This document shows positions 37,501-49,500 of a DNA stretch of 64,000 nucleotides, piece by piece. The notes under the pieces are model-generated. The model was not told the origin of the DNA, made no database searches, and saw only the letters and a list, made by a program, of their open reading frames with translations. The position numbers and the translations under genes are program-made. How positions within the stretch are numbered: the stretch's first letter is position 1; the number at the start of each line of letters is the position of its first letter. Origin of the DNA: Nymphaea colorata (taxonomy: Eukaryota; Streptophyta; Magnoliopsida; Nymphaeales; Nymphaeaceae); contig NC_045147.1 in the NCBI RefSeq assembly GCF_008831285.2, positions 21,282,981-21,346,980 of the forward strand. The letters are read 5' to 3'.

Positions 37501-40500
37501 GGCACATTTTTACCAGAGACAGCACGAGACATGCTCAAGTTATGCCCACAAGGTCCTTGAAACTTTTAAAGATGAAATGCAGAAAAGGAAAATGACGCAT
37601 GGTAATTTTCATGCTGTTGTTTGTTTTTTTCTTTTCATGAGATTATCAATGATCATCACTGTGTACGTTAAATGTTTTAGGTTCTGATGTTCCATGCGAG
37701 CTCTTTCTTTCTCATGCGGAAGTTGCAAATCTACTAGGTTCACTCTTAAAGCTTCGACAAGCTTGTTGTCATCCTCAAGTAGGGAGTTCTGGTCTGCGTT
37801 CCTTGCAACAGACACCTATGACAATGGAGGACATATTAGGGGTGATGCTTCTTTACCAAAGAAATTTATCCTCTTGATTGGACCTATTAATACTCATTTT
37901 ATGACTGGCTATAGGTTCTCATTGGGAAAACTAAGACTGAAGGAGAAGAAGCTTTGAGGAGGTTAGTAGTTGCACTCAATGGGTTGGCTGGTATAGCAGT
38001 TCTGGAAAAGGATTATCAACATGGAATTTCACTCTATAACGAGGCATTAGTTTTAGCAGAGGAAAGTTCTGATGATTTCCGTTTGGACCCTTTGTTGAAT
38101 CTTCACATTCTTCATAACTTGGCCGAAATAGTGCAAATTGTTCCACATTGCCTACAAAAGTGCTTGGAGTCAGGAGGAAGATCTTCAAAAATCTTTAAAT
38201 CATCTGCAAAGCTATCTGAGGTTAGTGAGTGTGAACCTCATTCTGCAAAGAGACAAAAATTGTCTGATGACTGCAGTAACGGTCTTAATCAGTCAAGTTG
38301 TTGTGAAGTGCGGACTTCTCCATCTGATAGTTTGACAATTGTTCCAGAATGTCAAGAGTTCATGGGGCATCAATCAGGATGTGGGTTTTTACCTCGACCC
38401 ATCATAATTAGTAATTTGCTTGTGGAGTGTGAACATATTACAAATAAATATTTGGCTGTATTTGTTTCAAAGCTTTCGGTGGCTCGGCAGGAGTTTAAAA
38501 ATTCTTATGAGCAGGTATGTCGCACCTTATGCAATTACTTTGATGTTTTTCCTTTTTCAAGAAGCATTAAGTCTCATCCGATTTTTGTGTTTGTTAGAAA
38601 TGAAATGGTATTCTGTTCTTCTCTTTTGCTCTTCTCAAAGCATCCATCATCACTTCTGGTTAGTCTTCCTGATTTTTCTCTGAAATGTTACTGAAACTTG
38701 GCTCTTGCTATGATTAAGAAATTGTCTAGAAAATGTGTTTGTCTGCTGCTGATTTGCTTGACTGTTTTTTAGTAATGTAATAAGGGGATTCACCTGTGTT
38801 TATTTTGTTCCTCTAGAAGTCCATTTATAACAGTTCCCCGTGATCACCTTTTATCCTTTGTTTGGCACATATGTTCCCATGAAGGTGCTATTCATTTAAA
38901 TGATAGTTTCCTTTGTTTCATTCAAAAAATGTCTAGAATTTTCTTTTCGTTTGAGTACATTACTTGAAAATCTTTTTGCTTTTATTCAAGGTAGGCAAGT
39001 TACTAACTGAATGTGAACATGAGCACTCAACTTGGTGGATAGAAGCCCTTGATCTTGTTGAACAAAAGGGACATGAGGAGGAGCTGATAAAGAAGATTAC
39101 TGAAGGGGTAGCTGGAGTTATAAATGGTTCAAAATCATCAAAAATTTCTTCAAGGTTTGCTATCCCTTTATCTCTTAGTAGGTTTTGCCTTGTGGCTATT
39201 TCATAAGCTACAGGGGATTTTCAAAGTAGGTGGTTTTAGAACTATAAAGTGTTAGTATACAATTTGATTTTGGATTAATTGCTGATCTGCTTTTCTCCTT
39301 GTTGTTGTGACCTTCAATGTTATTATTAGTTATCAAGATTTTTGAGGAAGAACACTGTTAATGCAGAGGGGATATTCGTATTGTTTCCCTTTCTTTTCAG
39401 CTTTGGTTTCAGATTCATCTTACTTTTGGCTTTCTACTGCCTCCAAAATCTCTTCTCTATGACTCTATCAATGGACATCTCTAGCAATTCTTTTCTGATC
39501 AAATTATGGTTATGCATATAACTCCTTTGATGGATTTTTTAAAATTATGGTGCACTTATTTTTGCCATATCTTTTGACTTGTCATTTTAAAGTGTACACT
39601 CTATACCATGTTCTTTTTTCAAATGAATTAGGTCATTTGAAAAAAAACTTGAAAAAAACGCGATAAATTAAATGGCTGTTTAAAACTTCTAAAAAAAGCA
39701 TTTAAAAAAACGTTAAAAACGAAAAAACACATTTTTAACCCGTTTTTAACGCTTTTTTTCACTTTTTTCATTTTTTTCTGTTTTTTAATGCCAAACAGTT
39801 TTTTTATTTTCTATTTTTTATTTGTAGAAAATCAACTTATCTTTTGATGTTTGTGTTAATAGTTTCTCAATTATTTTATTTTTCCCACATTTTTAAGTTT
39901 TTTAAAATTTTTAAAATTTACCATATTTTTCCTTTTTCTTCTCGTTTTTTTCAAGCTCGCCGTATTATACCTGAGAAAAACCTTGCCATTTAAAACTCCG
40001 AGACATTATTTGTAACTTTAGTTTGAAGTACACTATGAGTTTTGAACTAATTACTGAACATGTTTGCTTCCTAGGTTGCAGTTGACTTTCTCTTGTCAAT
40101 TGTTAACTTATTTATGTACTTGCAACTAAACAGGTTTCGTACATTAAGTGGTTTGAAGTATCTCATCCAAACAGGGTTGGATTCATTGAGAACTTGTAGA
40201 AATGAATTGCTTAGTCGTCTAATGGAGATTGACCTGACAATGGACAGCCCTAGGGCAGTTGATGTGGAACGTGTAAGATATTGCTCAAACTGTCAGCCTA
40301 ATGGTAATGGCCCTTTATGTGTTCAATGTGAAGCAGATGAGCTGTTCATGGTCAGTCTTTTGAAAGTTCCTATTTGTTATTTCATCTGGAACATCCAAAA
40401 TTGATTTCATTTTTTTCCCACTTTGGATTTTGTTTATATATTTATTTATGTATTTGTTGTTGGAAGGCTTATGAAGCTAGACTCTTTCTTCTTACAAAAG

Positions 40501-43500
40501 GAGACAATATTGCATCAGCGGAGGAAGCATTGGACTTGCGGAAGCACAAGTCTGCATTGAATCGTTTCTTCGGTGATTTAGCTCAAGGTGATAAAAACAT
40601 CCATGGGTCCAATGTGGGCAAGGAAGAAAAAAGGCATCGTGAAGCCAAATCGAGTGTAGTTGTAAGTTTTTTTAATTTTTGCTGCACAGTAGGCCATATT
40701 GCTCGATGGCTTTAGTAGCATCAACAACAGTTTTCTCTTATGCATCTTTTTTGGTTTCCCATTTTCTTTTTAGCTTTGATTGAGTAGAGGACCCTTCCTT
40801 AAGTCTGACCCTTCATCTGTATCCTTTCCAACCATGTTGCTTTTCATTTGTTTGTGCTATGTATTTAGTTAGTATGTTGATGCGCTTGACATGATAATAT
40901 TAAATATGTTTTTTTGAAGATCTTTGGTGAGTTCTTGTTCTTTATTTGTTATTGCTATTGGAAAAATTGCTGGTGCCACTTGATGATGTGATGAAAAATT
41001 GAACCCTATGCTCATAAACTGGCTTTTGTGCAATAACCTACTCTAGCAGTTTCTGCTCAATCAGCTTCCATTTTAACTTTGATCCTCCTCAAAGTTGAGT
41101 CAACACCGTGTTATGTGCTTTCTAGAAATTTTGATGTCAAAAATTGAGAAGATGGCACTACTCGTAATTCTTGATGGGATTCTGCATAGAGAATTGCATC
41201 CCTGTTGTTTCTCTAGCTTACATATTATTGTTTTTATTGACAATCAAATTTCCTCAATAGCTAAACACAGTTTCTGTACTGGACCTGAGTCTCGGCAAAA
41301 ATTTCAATGAAAGAAAAATGATATTTATCAGAACATGGTAAAATAGTCATCAATATCATTGATGACTTAAGAGAAGGTGGAAGTTTTCAAGTGTGCTACA
41401 TGCTTTGGCTCATCCTTCCCTTAATTACAGATGGAATCACATGCCTTTATGTTTGTTGGGGTTATGTTCTGTAAATCATGCTGTATACTAGACACATATA
41501 ATATACGACGATATAAACTATATTTGTAAAGTTGTGAACATACTTATCATTTTTTAGTTAGTGGAAGGCATGTTTCAATTGAAATTTTCTAATAAAAAAT
41601 GCTAGTTTTCTCATTTCAACTTCTTGGTCCTATATGAGCTGTTTATTTTTCAATGAATTGAATGTGTATGTGTGTGGATGTATCTATGTGTGAATGTGTG
41701 TTAGCATACGAATACGTGCACTTTTCATATTAAATGTACAAGCAAGTATTTTCATGCCTGATCAAGCTCCCATTCTTCTGCTACTGCATCCTGTTAGCTA
41801 TGGGTTCTGAAGGAAGTTATAGTAAAATTTCATAGATAAAGGAGAGGAATTCCTGAAGGATGGAAGCAGGGCATAAACAACTAAACAAGGCAATTTGGAG
41901 TTGATGATATGGTAGATTTTGCACGAAGAGGCTATCCTAATGTGCAGTATGTGCTTAAACTAGGCAGAAACTATGTCATGCTGGTGCATAAATGTGCATT
42001 ATGCAACTTCAAAGAGTTTGGGTGAGTGCAGCTTCATGCATATCTGTGTATATGCATGTACGCATGTATCATGTTGTATATATGTATGTATGTATGTATA
42101 TGTTGAGAGAGAGAGGTCGATAAACAACACAGAATAAATATGCACATAATGAAAACAGGTTTTAAGGGAAAAGGATATTGTCAAAGTTGTCCAAGTCAAG
42201 AGATTGGAACCTTAAGATTGGTCAAAGATTTGCAAGTCCAACATCAGACAGGCAAAAGGTATTGGGTGCTTTAAACACGCCAACATGGCTTTGTCCATGT
42301 CCTAAACATCTCAGCTGCTCCCGCATCCTGAAGTGTTGACATAGGTGGAACTTTTATAGGTGTGTCCTTGTGGCATTGCATGGCAAAAATGAGCTGACAG
42401 ATTAATGAGTGAAATCATAAATAAATGTTTCATGATCATATTAGATGATTTGTAGATCTCTGGCAAGTACTTAATTTATGAACCATAATTTATGAACCAG
42501 TCCTTGCTCCATGTTTCTATATTTTCCATTTCTCATCATGAGATGAGATAGAGTAGATGACTAGCAGATCTCTGGCAAGTACTTAATTTATGATTCTGTC
42601 CATGCTCCATGTTTCTAGATTTTTCCATTTCTCATTGTGAAGAATCTTCATTTAAATTTGTATTTTCCCCAATTTGATTATTGTCCCTTTTGATTTTTAT
42701 TCACTTATCTTGTTTCCTCATAGATTTCAAGATCTCCATCAGAGGTAGAACTTATTCTCAGTATTTTAAGGAGCTTTTCAAAGTCACGTCTAGGCAAGGA
42801 TGTTGTTGCATCTGCTTCCAAGCATCTGTTACTCCTCGAGGTATTGGTTATTGTGTCACAAGGGTTTGTATTGGCGTTTGAAATTTCTCCTGGATATGGC
42901 TCTGATAGTGAGAAAGTAAGAGAAGAAAATTACAACATTCTTACTGGTGGCAGTGCTATCATGTGGTTTCTGTTATGACCTTTCCATGTCTACTGGAAAA
43001 AATAACAAAATAACCCTTCATCAACCTATACACAGTTTGGTGTGTGTGTCTTCGTTACCTTTTTTCCTTCAAGCTATCCTGACTTCTATGGTCCTGCAAG
43101 CTTTCCTGTGCCTCTTAAAAGTGGATACTTATGGTACTTTATATGTGAGTGAGCCTAGGTGGTACCAAATTCAAGCAGGGTTGTTGCAGTTGCTATTTTT
43201 CTTTTGTTTTTCTAGTTATAGGATCCCTCTTTATCTTGACTTCTGTATCTGCTCTCCCGCCTTTCTCCCCAACATAGATGTGTGTGTGTGTATATATATA
43301 TAATCCCTCATGTTGAAGAGATGTTGGAACCTCATGTATTAATGCTCCATTAGATATTATCCTTCTATTAGACATAAGCCTAAATGCCCAGTTTGATCTT
43401 TTTGTTATTTTTTGCAACTACAAGGCATTGCGTAGGGAGTTTTCACAGGCAAGGTCATTTTCAATCGCTCAAGCACAAATACTAAGAGCACATGATGAGA

Positions 43501-46500
43501 TCAAGATGGCAACTTCACGGTTGCGCCTAAGAGAGACCAAGGATGAGGTGTCCACTATTGATGTGTTAAGCCCAGAAGAGCTGATCTCATCTAACATGCA
43601 CTTTTCAAGTGAAAAATTCATGTCTCTGTCAATGCTTTCTCGCGTCAAAGGGCATCTTCGCTATCTGAAGGTGATTCCTTTTTATTTCTTATAGGCAGCT
43701 TTTTTCATGATTGCTGGAAGCTTGCTAGTTAAGGTGAATGCATCTCATTCTCTGCTTGTGTCTGTCACAGTAGGCCTTGTTCTTTTTATCAATGTTCAAC
43801 TGAGCATGTAGTGCTTACCCACTTGCTGATTTAATTTGCATGAATTTATACCAGTCATTTTAGTGGCATATCATGAGGGCCATCATTCCATGCTGGCTCA
43901 AGCTATCTATGCTTGAAAATAAAACATCTATGCACCTTTTATTATATCAAAGGAAGGGATGGTCTTATTCATTGGTATTCAATACTTTAATTTCTCTTGA
44001 TTTAATCTGGAAGCTCCATATTGCATTAACATGGCGTTGATCTTTGAGTGGAATTACTTTATTTTATTTATTTTTTTGAAAGTTAATTTTCTTGTTCTGT
44101 TTAATATGTAGAAATACTAGCTGATATTTTTTTTTCTCTCATTGAGTCTAAACAAACTTATTAGCATGATTGAGTGTATTTTTCTTGGTCAACCTTGCTT
44201 ACTTATACACTTAGGAGATAGGGTCAGGCATAAAAATGCAAACCATGGCTGAGCGTTGCAAACCTTTTCTTAGAAATATCTGTTAGAAGATGAATTGAAT
44301 ATTTTGGTGTTAATCTTGCCTTTCTCTTGTTTGGAATATGTAAAATTTTGATAAGAGAGGATGATCAATAGCATATCTGTTAGAAACTAAGTCACAGTGG
44401 TACGTGTGGGAGCCCATGTACCTGTACCAGGATTGGGTATGTTTGGATCGGTTCTGGGTCGAAATCGATCCCAATCACAAAAAAAACATTGTCTTGGTCT
44501 GTTTATGTTTTTTTTTTATGAGATTATATGTAGAAACTATGAAAGGAACATTGTCTTATGATGTGATGATCAGTGTTGTACCTATCCTACGATGCGAGGC
44601 CGTATCGTACGATACATATCGTTGCGTTTCAAAAATGTGTTACGATACACTACCTGTATCGTACAGTTACGATACAGACACCATATCGTACGATACATTT
44701 ATGATACATAACGATACAGTTAGGTACGTCACGATACGTTAATTTTTATTGATTTTTTTCAGAATTTTTTCTATTTTTTCTGATTTTTTTTTTAAAAGAA
44801 ATACGATACAGTTACAATACATTGCGATATTTTACGATACAGTGTATCTTAAAGCTTGACCGATACGGCTTACGATACGCTTTTTACAATTGGTGATGGT
44901 ATCAATTTTGTTTTTTAGAATTAAAAAGATATAATTGTCGTTGTACCAAGGTTGGTGAAAATGCCGTACCGCTTTCATGTACTTGTACTTGTACCCGTAC
45001 CCGTACCCGTTCCTATGTGACGTAGGTTAGAAAGATTGATCTAAATGGTGTTATTGATGAATTTGTTACTTTCGTTCATAAACCATTACATGACTCATCT
45101 TTACAGTGTGTCTAAGGGGTTGTGGGGTATCTTCAGCAATAAGAGTTTCTTCTCTTTTACTGAAGCCCTAATGTTATGATGACATGAAAATATATTCAGT
45201 TCAGGTCTCCACCTGGCTAGTTGTGCTTAAGATCTTCTAGTTGGGAAGAAACAAGAATTGGTACCTTTGCTGTGTCTCCTAGCATAATTTGGTACAGTCT
45301 GACAAAGCGCAACTTCTCAGACCCCAAGAATCACCCCTCCCCTTCCTGGCAGTGGCAAAATGTATGCCTTACGTTGCCTTCGCCTATGTGCTTTTCCTTC
45401 AATTGTGTTGTTCAATTACTTTCGTTCTCTTGATTTATTTAGAAGTATCTTTTAGATGTGTTGAACAATGTGGCTAGCTTCCTTTCTTTATTCCCTGTAA
45501 ATCTATATTGATTGATTGTCCTCATTGCTGTTGTTGTTTCCTGTTCTCTCATAAACAATCTGTTACAGTTGACTAAATTTATTTCGGTGGGAAACCTTTA
45601 GGGTCTGGCAGTTGCTAAGCAGAGGAAGAAAGATGAGGGATCCAGTCCTTCCTCCTCAAATGAACATTTGGGGATATCAGCAGGAGGTTCTCAAGTAAAA
45701 GCAGAGAAAGTTGAATGCACGGATAAAGGTGAAGATGAGAGTTGCCCAGTTTGCCATGAGAAGCTTAGTAACCAGAAGATGGTATTTCAATGTGGACATG
45801 TCACTTGTTGCCAGTGTAAGTGTAGCTTTTTATGTGCGGTAGATTAGCCACATCTTCTGTTGACATGCACATTAGGAAAAGAGGTGTGGTCTGAAACCAT
45901 CGCATAGTTTAGGTTCATGGAACATTTCATTTTCCTATCCAAGCGGGCACATGCCAATTGTTGCAATCTATGTAATGATCCAGCCTTCCTGGTACTTATA
46001 GTTTCATGTTATCTGGTCACTAGTCTAAAGTTTCATCCTTGCACTCTGTTCTATCTTATTACACATGGATCCAGGTTTATATGTGGATTCACTTATTATG
46101 GCATTGAGACAAGCATGCACACTTATACACATATTTTTAGTGCAAACTCTTGAACAGCAGTTCCAATCCAAGTCACCTGAGTGTGGGTTGTGGGTGCGGT
46201 ATGCGGCAAATCCCAAAAAAAAAGTCAGTGCAGACTTATGAAAAGAAATTTAAAAAAAATAAAATAAAAATTAAAAGTGTGGACGAATATGACATCAGTA
46301 TACTTTGACCGCTCCCGACTCACCTTTGACCTGGGTTGGGTGCATGTCCAAACAATCCTGCCACACCAGTGCCGAATCGGCAGTGCACACTCATGTGCAC
46401 ACACATTGCATCGATGCGCGTGCGGACGCCCTTCAGGCATGTCCAGGTGACTTGGTTCCAAGTCATCATATTATCATAATTAAGAACTACACATAAGGCA

Positions 46501-49500
46501 TATGAGTGATAGCAAATTTTGTCAGAAAGAGAATGAAAGTGAAGACAAATTAGTATGTTCAAGATGATAAGGGGAATGAATAATGTCACTGTTGGCCGTG
46601 TCAGATACTTGTTCAATATGTTCAAGAATCATGTTATGTTGACATGGATGTGCATGCTAAGGTGTGATGTGCTCCAAGAAGACTAGTTGAGATGGTCATG
46701 AGAATGGCAATGTTTTTAGAAGTTAGAACCAAGATTCTATGATGTCTCTGTTTGGCCTAGATATGTGTGAACATGTGCTGAAGATCATGGTTGCAAAATT
46801 GCTGCTTGACAAAGAGAGTTCTTTGCATGGCAGTTATTACATTTTGGTTGTTAATTAGTTCAATACAAAAATATATAATCTCCATTTCTCTCTGTCAACA
46901 GCGACATGTCTCTGGCGTGTAATAAACATGTATATAGTATCTGTAATGTGTATAATTGTGTATTTAGAATGTATGCCATTCATGAATTGTATTATGTGCT
47001 TATTGTTAAAGCTGAAGTTGTTCAATTGGACCATATTGGGCAATGTTGTAAAAAGCATATCGTAAGTCATATCGGTCTGGCTTTAAGATACGATGTATCG
47101 TAAAATATTGTAACGTATCGTAACTATATCGTATTTTTTTAAAAAACAAAAATTAATCAGAAAAAGTAGAAAAACATTTGAAAAAATCAATAAAAATTAG
47201 CGTATCGTAGCTATATCGTAACGTATCGTAGCTGTATCATAACTGTATCGTTCCATATCGTAACTGTATAGTATGATACGGTGCCTGTATCGTAACTATA
47301 CGATACATGTGTATCGTATCGCATTTTTGAAACGCGACGATACATATCGTACGATATGGCTCTGTATCGTACGATACGTAGAACACTGATGTTGGGTGCT
47401 ATGTCATATAAGTGCACTTCCAGGCACGACATTTCTCAAAAAGCCTTGGATGCATTTGGGAGGGTCTATGGTCCATGTTAAATAGATAAGATGAAACCTG
47501 TGTTAACGCACAGGATGAAACTCATCGGGTTGACTGGCCAGAATATGGTTTCTCTGCAAACAATTGGTTGCATTAATGTCTCTTATAGTAAGCATATGTC
47601 AATTGTCACTTTTAGGCAAGTGTCATAAGAATGTGCAAATGTTTCCCTTTCAGCAACAACTTAAATGCTGATGATATCAAGTTTGGAATCACAGCTGGTA
47701 GCTGAAACTCTTGCTATTAGGATTAAATCAGTGATGAGTAGTCCCATATTACCACAACAGTGATTTTTATCCAAACTATAAAATCTGTGGTTAAGGAAGC
47801 TACTCATTGCATTTGTTCATGTTTCTACTTTCCTTTTGCAAGTATACCTAGCAAAGTGTAAATAAATAACGGCATTGATTTATGTTGCAGATTTTCATAT
47901 GCTAAATCTGTTTTGTACTCCATATTATTGTTTGAGAGTGTGACCCTTTAGCAGGGGATACTGGTAGTGAAAAAATGCCCACATTCTCAAGTAATATGTT
48001 CTTTAGTGTCATGAATGGTTGAGTAAGCATAGTCATCTTGTATTGATTAAGCATGATCATGCTGTTATAAGTAGTTTTGTTTCACTAGCTTATGTTGCTC
48101 ACAAAATCTTCTAGATTGTCATAAATAGTATTATCTTCTGGCTTGCAGGTTTAATTGCGATGACTGAACATGCATTTGTTCTTCATGGAAAGACACAAAG
48201 AAAATGGGTCATGTGTCCAAAGTGCAGAGAGCATACACATTATGAGAATATTGCTTATGTAGATGATGACCGAAATCAAGCTTATGATGCAGTGCACATT
48301 GAAGGATCTTATGGAACAAAGGTGGTTCTTTGTTTGTGCTAAATTTGTGCCTTGATGCCTATGAGTTATGTCCATCATGGTAGAATAATAACCACATAAC
48401 TGTCCTTGCAAACATATACAAGAAAATAGAGATGCATGTAGATAACACCGGTTCTGCAATTTCAGATATTTTATCTTTTACAAGTGCTGCTTTGATATTT
48501 CCGTAAGATTCTAATATCATTTAAAATGAAATTTATCTAGTTTTCTTCTTTAATGGTGTGGCTGTTGAGCTCTGTTCAAGATAACCATTATCCTGCCTTC
48601 TTTGTCACTTTAAGTAGTGACCAGTTCAGATAACCAACTTGTGTAATGAAACAAGTGACCCGTTGGTTAGACTAAGTCAACTGGTCTTCATGGTCATTGG
48701 TCAACCAACTAATCGCTGATATTATGCATTTTTATCTAATGTGTGTGTTTGTGTTGCTGTATTTATTCCTGTATGAATATATATAGTTATTTATTTTTAG
48801 CCAATCAACTCGGAGTGAGTCAGGCTGACTAGTCCCTTTATGATCTTGAATTATCTGTATCCGATTTCCCATTTTTGACTACTTAGAAGAGAAGTGATCG
48901 TATGACTTGACAAACTAACAATATATTGACATATCATTATTTGAATTTTTAATTAAAGAGGCATTTATGTTCTTATAATAATTAATGATAATGTAGCTTT
49001 TCTTCTTTTCTCCCTGTATGTCCGGCTAGATTTTGTTTGTTGTCAATGTTCATGATAAGATAAACACATCAAAGTAGATTTTGTTAAGTGGGTTTTATCT
49101 GTCTATGCACACTTTTTTACTAAGGCTGTAACTGATGCAATTTTTTTCTTTCTATGCTTGAAGATTGGAGCTGTCACAAAGAAAATTATGTGGATATTAT
49201 CTACTGATCCACAGGCAAAGATTTTAGTCTTTTCAAGTTGGAATGATGTTTTGGATGTTTTGGGACATTCTCTTGATGCAAATGGTATTACCTATGTTCG
49301 AATGAAAGGTGGAAGGTGTGTATTTCTGAATGTGTAGACTCTTTCCATGTGCTTTGGCTGCTTGTGATTTTCTTCAGCTTGTTACACAATCTGGTGTCTG
49401 TGTATCCATTTGATATATTGCTAGCAGTTACACTTTTGGAGCCGGAGGATTTACACGATGATTTGTTGATGTAGGAAATCACATACTGCTCTCAAGGAAT

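Noticed and set aside
44571-44892. Regular spacing of gatac motifs as a CRISPR-like or binding-site array
   Set aside because: The motifs are irregularly spaced palindromes inside a transposon with its own termini and target duplication.
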